The notes beneath the pieces were generated by a model. The model saw nothing but the letters and a program-made list of their open reading frames with translations, did no database searches and was not told where the DNA came from. A program made the position numbers and the translations under genes. This document shows positions 24,147 through 31,986 of a DNA stretch of 37,096 nucleotides, one piece after another. How positions within the stretch are numbered: the first letter of the stretch is position 1; each line of letters begins with the position of its first letter. The stretch spans positions 1-37,096 of the forward strand of contig DLNM01000053.1 in the NCBI GenBank assembly GCA_002479485.1, written 5' to 3'. The DNA is from Firmicutes bacterium UBA7510 (lineage in GTDB: Bacteria; Bacillota; Clostridia; Tissierellales; Sedimentibacteraceae).

Positions 24147-24249
24147 CTTTTAAACTGATATATTGTTCAATATTGTAATGTAAGAATGTATAGGTTAAAG
24201 GATGTTGCTTAATTTAAGAACACCCTTTGTTATATTATAAATATTTGAA

Positions 24250-25590
24250 TTAATAAATTTTAGTTATTATGTCTTGCTTTAGCATAAATATTATACAAAG
24301 TACAAATGATAGTATCTCAGTTATAGGATAAACTAGCCAAATGCCGTATAGACCAAATATATTTGATAATATAAATATAAGACTAACTATAAATACTATA
24401 CCTCTCAGAAATGATAGTACTGAAGCAGCCCTTGCTTTTCCTACTGATTGGAAGAACACTGAAACTAATATATTATATGCAATAAAAGGCATTACAAAAA
24501 AGATGTATAGATTTGCATGTATAGCCATTTCTATAAGCTCAGGATTAGTTCGATTAAATAGCATTACTATATCCTTGACAAATACAGTACATATAACAGC
24601 AATTATAACAGAGGCTATTAGACCTGATTTAATTGCGAGATGATAGCTTTCGTACACACGATCATATTTTTTTGCACCATAATTAAAGCTAATAATAGGT
24701 TGCATACCTTGTCCCATACCAAAGTAAATATTATATAAAAGTGTTGTAACATATATCATAATTGTAAAAGCAGATACTGCAATTTCGCCACCTAATCTGA
24801 TTAGAACCTTATTAAATATAATCGAAACTATAGCATAAGATAATTCGGTTAGAAAGGTTGGTAATCCAATGACTAATGATTTATTGCACTCGCCATTTTT
24901 AAAGCTAAAGCCTTTAAAATCTAATCTAAAGTTTCCTTTTTTATGTGTAAAATGTACTAATAGTATTAAACAGCTTACAATTTGGGATATTCCTGTTGCT
25001 ACTGCAGCTCCCATTAATCCCATGTTCATTGGGAAAATAAATATGTAATTTAAAGTTGCATTTGTTATAGCACTTACAACCATTGAGAGCATCGCAAGCT
25101 TTGGATTGCAGTCGTTTCTAACAAATAAAGCTATGCCGGTTGATAGAGTGTAAAAAGGTAGAAAGTAGCATATGTATTTACCATATTCTATAGTATAATC
25201 AAGTACTGCATCATTTGCTCCTAGGAGCCTGCATATATACTCAGGATTAAATAAGAACACTACTGAAAAAATTAAGCCTGCTAAAAAAATCAGTGCTGAG
25301 GACACAATAAATATATTTTGTGCGCTCGATTTTTTTTCTTCACCAAACCTCATTGATGCTAGTGTTGAGCCTCCAACACCTATTGCTAATGTAACTGCAA
25401 CCGCTGCTGTTACAATTGGTGTAAAAATATTTACAGCTGCAAGTGCTTCAGGTCCTACACCATTACTTACAAATATACCATCAAGCATTATATGCAGTGA
25501 TTTTATAACCATTCCTATAACAGAAGAGTATAAATAATATGAAAAAAGTTTTTTTATTGGGTCATTATTCAAGTCTATTGATTTATTCAT
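24250..25590 (-). CDS. MATE-family efflux transporter (second)
   Basis: A 446-aa, 12-helix exporter. It shows KSLHIMLDGIFVSNGVGPEALAAVN in the first half, GLMGAAVATGISQIV at the fourth to fifth helix, and GMGQGMQPIISFNYGAKKYD in the second half, matching MATE family patterns. AAGGAGAG precedes the ATG. It lies between convergent terminators and diverges from the arginase-fold gene. Unlike the other two MATE genes it has no MerR gene or 19-bp promoter; its control region instead has a 6-bp palindrome (see 25636). Confidence 0.92.
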   Translation of the reverse strand: MNKSIDLNNDPIKKLFSYYLYSSVIGMVIKSLHIMLDGIFVSNGVGPEALAAVNIFTPIVTAAVAVTLAIGVGGSTLASMRFGEEKKSSAQNIFIVSSALIFLAGLIFSVVFLFNPEYICRLLGANDAVLDYTIEYGKYICYFLPFYTLSTGIALFVRNDCNPKLAMLSMVVSAITNATLNYIFIFPMNMGLMGAAVATGISQIVSCLILLVHFTHKKGNFRLDFKGFSFKNGECNKSLVIGLPTFLTELSYAIVSIIFNKVLIRLGGEIAVSAFTIMIYVTTLLYNIYFGMGQGMQPIISFNYGAKKYDRVYESYHLAIKSGLIASVIIAVICTVFVKDIVMLFNRTNPELIEMAIHANLYIFFVMPFIAYNILVSVFFQSVGKARAASVLSFLRGIVFIVSLIFILSNIFGLYGIWLVYPITEILSFVLCIIFMLKQDIITKIY

Positions 25591-25635
25591 TAAATGCTCT
25601 CCTTATCTGTCAAATCTTTTATGATATTTTATGCA

Positions 25636-25653
25636 TTATGCGAATAGGCATAA
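25636..25653. promoter_or_regulatory. Palindromic operator candidate for the second MATE gene
   Basis: TTATGC-GAATAG-GCATAA, perfect 6-bp arms with a 6-nt spacer. It lies just downstream of the minus-strand -10 box, where a repressor would block the start of transcription. Confidence 0.45.
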
Positions 25654-25661
25654 CATTGTAG

Positions 25662-25690
25662 ATGATATCAATAAAACGGAGTAAAGTCAA
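25662..25690 (-). promoter_or_regulatory. Sigma-A promoter for the second MATE gene
   Basis: On the minus strand: TTGACT (25690-25685), 17-nt spacer, TATCAT (25667-25662). Start of transcription would be near 25655, inside or beside the palindrome. Confidence 0.55.
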
Positions 25691-25706
25691 TGGTAAACTA
25701 ATAAAT

Positions 25707-25735
25707 TTGTTTTATTTCTAATTTAGTAGTATAAT
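25707..25735 (+). promoter_or_regulatory. Sigma-A promoter for the arginase-fold gene
   Basis: TTGTTT (25707-25712), 17-nt spacer, TATAAT (25730-25735), about 28 nt before the gene start. Confidence 0.6.
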
Positions 25736-25763
25736 AAAATATGACCTGTTGGAGGATGATGAA

Positions 25764-26510
25764 ATGAAGAAAAAAATTGTTTTGTTTGACTTTGATGGTG
25801 TTTATAAAACACAGAATTTTTATGAAAATCAAAATTGTAAGTGGATATGCTTAAAAAAAATGAGTGGGACTAATGCATTTTGTGATAGACGGGCTCAGAA
25901 CAAGCTTAGAGAAAAGTTAAGTGGTATAAAGTTGCCTAATATAAGCTTTATAGGATCAGGTAATTATCATTATTTGAGTCTGTTCTTAATAGAAAAAATT
26001 AAAGAGGATTTTACGCTTGTAGTATTTGATAATCATAGTGATTCACAAAAGCCTATATTTGATGAGATGCTTTCTTGCGGTAGCTGGATTAGAAGTGCAT
26101 ATAAAAATGAAACACACTTAAAACAAATAGTCTTAGTAGGAACTAATGAAGCGTCTCTTAGAGTTATGGATAATAAGCTTAAAAGTAAAATAACTGTAAT
26201 TCCATATAGTACAATTGCAATAGATAAAAATTGGTGCTTTAAGTTGCAGGAAATTATAAATTATCCAGTGTACATATCGATCGACAAGGATGTTTTTTCT
26301 GAAGAAATAGTAAAAACTAATTGGGACCAGGGTAATATGAATTTAACGGAGTTTAATATAATTAAAAATAATCATAGGGTCATAGGTATGGATGTATGTG
26401 GGGAATACACTGTAAATTATTCAGATATATTAACATTTAGAAATGCTAATATTAGAAATAATAAGGTAAATAAAAAGCTATTGGATATAGGGATAAAAGT
26501 TATAGCATAA
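25764..26510 (+). CDS. Arginase/agmatinase-fold protein of unknown substrate
   Basis: A 248-aa protein that seems to have the ureohydrolase fold: FIGSGNYHYLSLF stands for the first His motif, VVFDNHSDSQ for the D-x-H-x-D motif, and YISIDKDVFS for the S-x-D-x-D motif, so the two-metal site is probably complete. It is shorter than arginase (about 300 aa) and lacks the usual substrate loops, so arginase activity cannot be assumed. The first 15 residues (VLFDFDGVYKTQ) resemble a HAD start only by chance. The ATG at 25764 has GGAGG 8 nt before it. The alpha/beta hydrolase gene follows after 26 nt, so the two are probably one transcript. Confidence 0.65.
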   Translation: MKKKIVLFDFDGVYKTQNFYENQNCKWICLKKMSGTNAFCDRRAQNKLREKLSGIKLPNISFIGSGNYHYLSLFLIEKIKEDFTLVVFDNHSDSQKPIFDEMLSCGSWIRSAYKNETHLKQIVLVGTNEASLRVMDNKLKSKITVIPYSTIAIDKNWCFKLQEIINYPVYISIDKDVFSEEIVKTNWDQGNMNLTEFNIIKNNHRVIGMDVCGEYTVNYSDILTFRNANIRNNKVNKKLLDIGIKVIA

Positions 26511-26536
26511 AATTTATTTGAAAATAGGGTGAAATA

Positions 26537-27598
26537 TTGAAAGAATTGTTATTGGATATACCATCTTTTGATGGATATAAATTGAAGGCTAAGCTAGATA
26601 TGAATGACATTGAAGCTTGTGAGAAACTCATAGTTTTTATTCATGGAACTGGACCTAATACATATGATAATAGAAGAAAAATAGGTGAAGTTGATTTTAA
26701 TTATTTTGATTTATTTGTTAATGAGTTTTGCAAAATGGACTATGCGTTTTGTCGTTGGAATACAAGGGGTTGTTTTAATTCTGAAAAACCGCCGATGTAT
26801 GTAGATATTAACGAAGAGGAATACAAAACATATTTGCCTTCTTCATCTATTAAAGATATCGAGCATGTTATTAGATTCCTAAAAAATATGGATTGCTTTA
26901 AAAATTCAAAGATATATTTATTTGGAGCTAGTGAAGGAGCAACTTTAGCACCATTAGTTGCTTTTAACAAAAATGTCCACATTGATGGATTAATACTTAT
27001 GGGATATTCAAATGAAAATATGAAAACTACTCTCGAATGGCAAATGACTGGGGGAAGCTCAATGGTCAATATGTGTAAAATGTTTGATTATGAGCATAAA
27101 GGTTTTATAACAAAAGAAAACTTTGAAGAAGATAGACATAATTTAAGACCTAAATATTTTAAAAAAATTAAATTTAAAAAATTTGATAAGAACCGTGATG
27201 GTATTTTAACTAAAGAAGACTTTGAGATTATGCTTAGAAAAGAGAAAGAGGCATTATTTCATGCAATAACTACAGATAATGATAAGTGGATAAAAAAGAA
27301 CTATTCTGTTAGAATTACTTCAAAATGGTGCAAGGAACATTTTATGCTGCCGCCAATGAAGGAGGTACTGCCAAGCATAGATGTACCTATACATATATTC
27401 CATGGCAGAGATGATGCTAATATTCCGGTTGAGGATATTTTTAATATTGATAGAAAATTTAAAATGTTAGGCAAGGAAAACTTGACTATTCATGTTTTCG
27501 ATGGACATGACCATGATTTAAATTATATGCTTTATCCATTTAGAGGTGTTATATCTGAAGGTATTCAGTCAATATTTGATACAATTAAAATTATATAA
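26537..27598 (+). CDS. Alpha/beta hydrolase with an inserted EF-hand pair
   Basis: A 353-aa hydrolase. VFIHGTGPNTYDNRR contains the oxyanion region; LFGASEGATLAPL is the nucleophile elbow with Ser132; the acid is in HGRDDANIPVED and the His in FDGHDHDLNY. Between elbow and acid lies a cap of ~130 residues holding a canonical EF-hand loop (DKNRDGILTKED, 217-228) and a degenerate one (DYEHKGFITKEN, 184-195). The paired spacing suggests real calcium binding that could gate the active site. The substrate is unknown. It starts at a TTG at 26537 with AGGGTG upstream. No signal peptide, so it is cytoplasmic. Confidence 0.85.
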   Translation: MKELLLDIPSFDGYKLKAKLDMNDIEACEKLIVFIHGTGPNTYDNRRKIGEVDFNYFDLFVNEFCKMDYAFCRWNTRGCFNSEKPPMYVDINEEEYKTYLPSSSIKDIEHVIRFLKNMDCFKNSKIYLFGASEGATLAPLVAFNKNVHIDGLILMGYSNENMKTTLEWQMTGGSSMVNMCKMFDYEHKGFITKENFEEDRHNLRPKYFKKIKFKKFDKNRDGILTKEDFEIMLRKEKEALFHAITTDNDKWIKKNYSVRITSKWCKEHFMLPPMKEVLPSIDVPIHIFHGRDDANIPVEDIFNIDRKFKMLGKENLTIHVFDGHDHDLNYMLYPFRGVISEGIQSIFDTIKII

Positions 27599-27607
27599 TA
27601 TAATTAA

Positions 27608-27639
27608 AAGTGACTACAGCTTAAAGGCAATAGTCACTT
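27608..27639. terminator. Terminator between convergent hydrolase and ferritin genes
   Basis: AAGTGACTA / TAGTCACTT, a 9-bp perfect stem, with a TTCTTTC tail on plus. Confidence 0.7.
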
Positions 27640-27652
27640 CTTTCATTATATA

Positions 27653-28168
27653 TTAGTCTAAAACTAATGAAGGTGCAGTATATACTCTTGCTCCTAATTC
27701 GTTATCAAGCATATACAGTCCCTTTGAATCTGAACCAAATAGCTCCATTTTTTTGATAAGAGTTTCAGCATTAGTTTCTTCTTCGCCTTGCTCTTTAACA
27801 AACCAATCTAAAAATTGCATAGTTCTAAAATCTTTATTATTATATGCTTCATCATAGATTATATGGATTGATTCTGTTACAAATTGCTCATGCTTTAATC
27901 CTTCTGCTAATGGCTCACTAGTGTTGTTAAAAACAGTAGTAGGACAATCAATAGCTTCAAGTGTTACTTTAAGACCATTATTATGCATATATTTCATAAA
28001 TAACATAGCATGATCTCTTTCTTCTTGTGCTTGAATATTATACCAATTTGCGAATCCATCTAATCCTTGTTCAACATAATAGTTTGCAATTTCTAAGTAT
28101 AAATAAGCTGAGTAAAATTCTTTGTTAATTTGACTATTTAATAATTTTGATACATTTTCTTTAATCAT
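27653..28168 (-). CDS. Bacterial non-haem ferritin
   Basis: A 171-aa four-helix iron-storage protein. It shows NSQINKEFYSAYLYLEIANY (ferroxidase Glu), QAQEERDHAMLFMKYM (E-x-x-H ligand pair) and FVKEQGEEETNAETLIKKM (C-helix Glu residues), the FtnA/Ftn pattern; 24 copies would form a cage that oxidises and stores Fe(II). I take the ATG at 28168 because GGGGGT is 7 nt upstream; a longer form from 28183 begins before that site. It is a single-gene unit and may matter for peroxide defence together with the yaaA/peroxiredoxin cluster, though they are 24 kb apart. Confidence 0.93.
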   Translation of the reverse strand: MIKENVSKLLNSQINKEFYSAYLYLEIANYYVEQGLDGFANWYNIQAQEERDHAMLFMKYMHNNGLKVTLEAIDCPTTVFNNTSEPLAEGLKHEQFVTESIHIIYDEAYNNKDFRTMQFLDWFVKEQGEEETNAETLIKKMELFGSDSKGLYMLDNELGARVYTAPSLVLD

Positions 28169-28313
28169 AGTTAAAACCCCCATATAATATAAATTTATAT
28201 AAATATGTTTTTATATTTTATTATAATATACCACAAAAATCCATAACTAAACATAAATTATTTAAAATGTTTTTGGTAAAACATAGTAAAATCTAAAATT
28301 TTTAATTTAGCTA

Positions 28314-29138
28314 TCAATCAATAATCATTATTGAGATTTTAACTACAAAATTTTCATAACCATCAACAGACAGTTCATCTAATATTGCATCTTCAAAAAA
28401 ATAATCACCTAATTTTAAATTGTTTTCTTTAGCGAAATTTAACATCTTTTTATATGTTATATCAATTGTATTATATCCAGTGTGATAAGCGATTAAATAT
28501 CTTCCCTTAGCCTTTGAATAAGTTTCAGATACTACGTTGTGGTTTAAGGATATTTTAGTATGAAAGTAACTATAGGTTATATAGTTTTTCTTAATTATAT
28601 TATTTAAGCTTATCATTTGCCCAGTAGTATATGGCGCAGTAATATTATTCCTATTACAATTTTTTATATGGTTTGCATATGATACAGCAAGACTTCTGTC
28701 ATCAGTAGATGGTAGAGCTTCAGTTATAATAAGTAACTCCTTATTTTCTTCCTTTAAAATTATTTTATCAGTATCCATGTAGAATAAAGATTTAGTAGCC
28801 TGAGATTTTTGTGAAATTAATTGCTTAATTGCAATTAGATGTTTGATTTTCTTATCAATTTCCTTTTCTTGTTTATCAAATAATTCTATTAATTTTTCTG
28901 GTCCCCGAACATCTAAGTAATTTTTTATTTCTTTTAAAGACATGCCTAATTCCTTTAATGCTGATATAACATAAAAAGGTTCAATTTGAAAAACAGAATA
29001 ATATCTATATTCATTCTCACCCTTAAGCTCTGGGGAAAATACACCAATTTCATCATAATGAAATAGGGTATGCTTTGTCACGCCCACAATTTTAGCGAAT
29101 TCACCAGTTGTAAGATAATTTTGAAAATTTTTATCCAT
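28314..29138 (-). CDS. MerR-family transcriptional regulator (second)
   Basis: A 274-aa protein with an N-terminal MerR winged helix (YLTTGEFAKIVGVTKHTLFH, then YDEIGVFSPELKG), a coiled coil (~85-115) and a ~150-residue effector-binding-like domain. It is divergent from the third MATE gene and shares one operator region with it (29154-29208), the classical regulator/pump arrangement of BmrR/BltR systems. GAGGAG precedes the ATG. Only about general similarity to the MerR at 13464 is visible, so the two probably sense different compounds. Confidence 0.9.
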   Translation of the reverse strand: MDKNFQNYLTTGEFAKIVGVTKHTLFHYDEIGVFSPELKGENEYRYYSVFQIEPFYVISALKELGMSLKEIKNYLDVRGPEKLIELFDKQEKEIDKKIKHLIAIKQLISQKSQATKSLFYMDTDKIILKEENKELLIITEALPSTDDRSLAVSYANHIKNCNRNNITAPYTTGQMISLNNIIKKNYITYSYFHTKISLNHNVVSETYSKAKGRYLIAYHTGYNTIDITYKKMLNFAKENNLKLGDYFFEDAILDELSVDGYENFVVKISIMIID

Positions 29139-29153
29139 TAATTAAATCTCCTC

Positions 29154-29208
29154 TTGACTATAGTGTTACCCTATACATTAGTATATGCTATGGCAGTTAA
29201 TTTATCAA
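29154..29208. promoter_or_regulatory. Divergent overlapping promoters with MerR-type operator
   Basis: Plus strand, toward MATE: TTGACT (29154-29159), 19-nt spacer, TAGTAT (29179-29184), with dyad TATAG (29159-29163) / CTATA (29171-29175) between the boxes. Minus strand, toward merR: TTGATA (29208-29203), 17-nt spacer, TATACT (29185-29180). The merR start site falls inside the dyad, so the regulator would repress itself while activating the pump. Confidence 0.8.
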
Positions 29209-29246
29209 GCTTTGAGTAACTAATTAATTGCATGGAGGTAATTATT

Positions 29247-30578
29247 ATGAAAAATTCAATATCAAGTGAATTTCATTTTTTTTCACTATTAAAATTTGCT
29301 TTTCCCTCAATTGTAATGATGATTTTCACATCATTTTATACTATGATAGATGGAATCTTTGTGTCTCGTTTTATAGGAACAAATGCCTTATCGGCAGTTA
29401 ATATTGTGTTTCCACTATGTAATATAATTATTGCAATAGGAGTTATGCTAGGTACTGGAGGGAGTGCAGTTATAGCAATAAAGTTAGGAGAAAATAAAAT
29501 TAGAGAATCAAAAGAAAATTTTTCTTTAATAACAATATTTGGGGCTTTATTAGGACTAACTGTAATGATATCTTGTTTTATCTTTATTGAACCAATATTA
29601 AAAATGCTAGGAGCAAATAAAGCTTTATATACAATGTGCTATGAATACGCAACAGTTTATTTAATGTTTGCACCACTTTCAGTTCTTCAGCTATTATTTC
29701 AGTATTTATATGTTGCAGCAGGAAAGCCTACAATGGGTCTTATTGTAACCGTTATAGGTGGCGTTACAAATGCATTGTTAGATTATTTGTTTATTGCTGT
29801 TTTTGAATTAGGTGTTAAAGGTGCTGCGCTATCAACTGGTATAGGGATAGCAATACCTGCAATTTATGGACTATTGTATTTCTCTTTTTACAGAAAAGGT
29901 TCATGTTATTTTGTAAAACCTAAAATGGATAAAAAAGCGTTATTAGATAGCTTTAGCAATGGAGCATCAGAAATGGTCACTAATATTGCTCTTTCTGTTG
30001 TTACAATTTTATTTAATATCATAATGATGAGACTTTTAGGAGAGGATGGAGTAGCTGCAATTACTATTATGTTATATGCACAGTTCTTTTTAAGCTCCAT
30101 ATTTATGGGATTTTCTATGGGAGTAGCACCTGTAATAAGCTACAATTATGGAAGTCAAAATTTTAATCAAATAAAAAAGGTATTTAAATACTGCATAATT
30201 TTTATTCTTGTATGCTCAATCTTATGCTGTATAATGGCAATAGCTTTTTCTCCTATAATTATTACAATATTTGCTCGAAAAGGCTCTAATGTATATAATA
30301 TTGCAATGGATGGATTTAGACTATTTAGCTTAAGCTTTTTATTTGCAGGAGTAAATATTTTCACTTCAGCTTTATTTACTGCATTATCAAATGGCAAGGT
30401 TTCTGCAATTATAGCTTTTATGAGAACTTTTGTATTTATTACAGCTGGACTTATATCCTTACCATTAATTTTTGGCGTAAACGGCGTATGGCTTTCAATT
30501 ACAGCAGCTGAACTAATTAGCACAATAATGTGCTTGATTTATATTTTGGTTTTAAGAAAAGAATATAATTATCTTTAG
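29247..30578 (+). CDS. MATE-family efflux transporter (third)
   Basis: A 443-aa 12-helix exporter with LKFAFPSIVMMIFTSFYTMIDGIFVSRF across its first 30 residues, GVKGAALSTGIGIAI and GFSMGVAPVISYNYGSQNF. GGAGG (29234) spaces correctly to the ATG at 29247; the ATG at 29232 precedes that site. It is controlled by the MerR-type promoter at 29154. Its TAG stop at 30576-30578 lies immediately before, or within, the left end of a hairpin element, so the original 3' end may have been altered. Confidence 0.92.
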   Translation: MKNSISSEFHFFSLLKFAFPSIVMMIFTSFYTMIDGIFVSRFIGTNALSAVNIVFPLCNIIIAIGVMLGTGGSAVIAIKLGENKIRESKENFSLITIFGALLGLTVMISCFIFIEPILKMLGANKALYTMCYEYATVYLMFAPLSVLQLLFQYLYVAAGKPTMGLIVTVIGGVTNALLDYLFIAVFELGVKGAALSTGIGIAIPAIYGLLYFSFYRKGSCYFVKPKMDKKALLDSFSNGASEMVTNIALSVVTILFNIIMMRLLGEDGVAAITIMLYAQFFLSSIFMGFSMGVAPVISYNYGSQNFNQIKKVFKYCIIFILVCSILCCIMAIAFSPIIITIFARKGSNVYNIAMDGFRLFSLSFLFAGVNIFTSALFTALSNGKVSAIIAFMRTFVFITAGLISLPLIFGVNGVWLSITAAELISTIMCLIYILVLRKEYNYL

Positions 30579-30579
30579 T

Positions 30580-30892
30580 AAATAAGAATTTAATTAAATA
30601 AGATTAGTAGATGAATAATTACTTCGATATACTTTTGTTACGAATCTAAGGGAAGCAAAGCAGATAAAAAATGTTTCTGTTTCCGTAATTCGGTTTCCCT
30701 TGATTTTTTATAAGGAAGGGAAAGCCTCATTAAGTCACATAAACATTTTTTATCTACTTCGCTATTTATAGCAACCGATAATCAAAGAAAAATAAAAGGA
30801 TTTTTCTTTGATTATCTACGTTTTTTGGCAGAGCTGTCTACTAAGATTTCACTTGCCAATACATTAATTATAGCTACGCGAAATTCTTATTT
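30580..30892 (+). repeat. Dispersed hairpin element, copy 1
   Basis: About 313 bp filling the gap between two convergent genes. The ends are inverted: AAATAAGAATTT (30580-30591) and AAATTCTTATTT (30881-30892). Inside, hairpin A pairs GATAAAAAATGTTT (30663-30676) with AAACATTTTTTATC (30741-30754); within it GGTTTCCCTT (30692-30701) pairs with AAGGGAAAGCC (30716-30726). Hairpin B is a perfect 17-bp stem (30777-30793 with 30800-30816). The right end supplies the RNase Z stop codon. No ORF is present. Confidence 0.85.
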
Positions 30893-31793
30893 ATTTTATA
30901 ACAGTACTTAAAAAATCACTGCCAATTTCAGTATTTTTAAAAATGTTTTGTGCTATATTAATGTATTCCTCAGGGTTTGGCATAGAAGGACTAAAATGCG
31001 TTAGCCATAGTCTTTTTACATTAGCTTTTCGTGCTAAGGAGGCTGCTTCAGAAAATGTCATATGTTTTTTACTTATAGCATCTTCTTTTTTTTCTTCATC
31101 ACCATACATTCCTTCGCATATGAATAAATTTGAATCCATAGCAAAATTAACTATATTATCAATTGGCCTTGTATCCGTGCAATAGGTGATTTTTAACGGT
31201 TCTCTTTTTTCTCCAAGAACCATTTCAGGTACAATAATTTTACTACCTACCTTTACACTTTCACCATTATGAAGCTTTTGCCAAATGCTTACTGGTACAT
31301 TAAGCTCATTAGCCTTATCGGGTAAAAATCTTGGCTTTAGATTAAGAGTAAAGCTGTAACCAAAGCAACTAATCCAATGCTCTAGTGATATAGCCCGAAC
31401 ATCTAAACCTATTATATCAAATTTGTGTTCAATATTTTTTTCCATTTCAATTACCATTAATTCATATGGAATATATCCAACTGTATATAATAATCCTTCT
31501 AATGCCTTATAAATACCAATTGGTCCATAAATGTTAATAGGTTTTTGCCTTCCCGCATTACCAATTGACGACAATAGTCCTGGAAGTCCAAGCACATGAT
31601 CGCCGTGTAAGTGCGTTATGAGTATAGCATCTATTTTAGATAAGCTTATCTTTGCTTTTTTTAATGCAATTTGAGTAGCTTCACCACAATCAATAAGTAT
31701 GGAACTTCCATTATAGCTTATAAGGCAGGAAGATAAAAATCTATTAGGTAATGGTATCATTCCACTTGTTCCAATTAATTTAACATCAATCAT
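30891..31793 (-). CDS. rnz: Ribonuclease Z (tRNA 3'-processing endonuclease)
   Basis: A 300-aa metallo-beta-lactamase-fold nuclease that trims tRNA precursors after the discriminator base. It shows IGTSGMIPLPNRFLSSCLI (RNase Z start), THLHGDHVLGLPGLLS (zinc motif HxHxDH), ITYCTDTRP and the late LWLTHFSPSM His motif. Length fits the short bacterial form. GGTGAT precedes the ATG. It ends within the right edge of hairpin element copy 1, which provides its stop codon, so the last few residues may be element-derived. Confidence 0.95.
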   Translation of the reverse strand: MIDVKLIGTSGMIPLPNRFLSSCLISYNGSSILIDCGEATQIALKKAKISLSKIDAILITHLHGDHVLGLPGLLSSIGNAGRQKPINIYGPIGIYKALEGLLYTVGYIPYELMVIEMEKNIEHKFDIIGLDVRAISLEHWISCFGYSFTLNLKPRFLPDKANELNVPVSIWQKLHNGESVKVGSKIIVPEMVLGEKREPLKITYCTDTRPIDNIVNFAMDSNLFICEGMYGDEEKKEDAISKKHMTFSEAASLARKANVKRLWLTHFSPSMPNPEEYINIAQNIFKNTEIGSDFLSTVIK

Positions 31794-31908
31794 TTAAATC
31801 ACCAGCTTTTATCTTAATTAATTATATTTTACCATATCTATGATTTAATATGAATGTATTTTAATTATATTTATACAGAACATTTGTAAGATCTATTTAA
31901 AAAAATCA

Positions 31909-31937
31909 TTGATTAATATAAATCATTATTATATAAT
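31909..31937 (+). promoter_or_regulatory. Sigma-A promoter for the AI-2E-family permease
   Basis: TTGATT (31909-31914), 17-nt spacer, TATAAT (31932-31937), about 50 nt before the ATG. Confidence 0.65.
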
Positions 31938-31986
31938 TTCTGATATGTTAACTAGTTGTTAAAATGTACTTATGGAGGTACTATTT

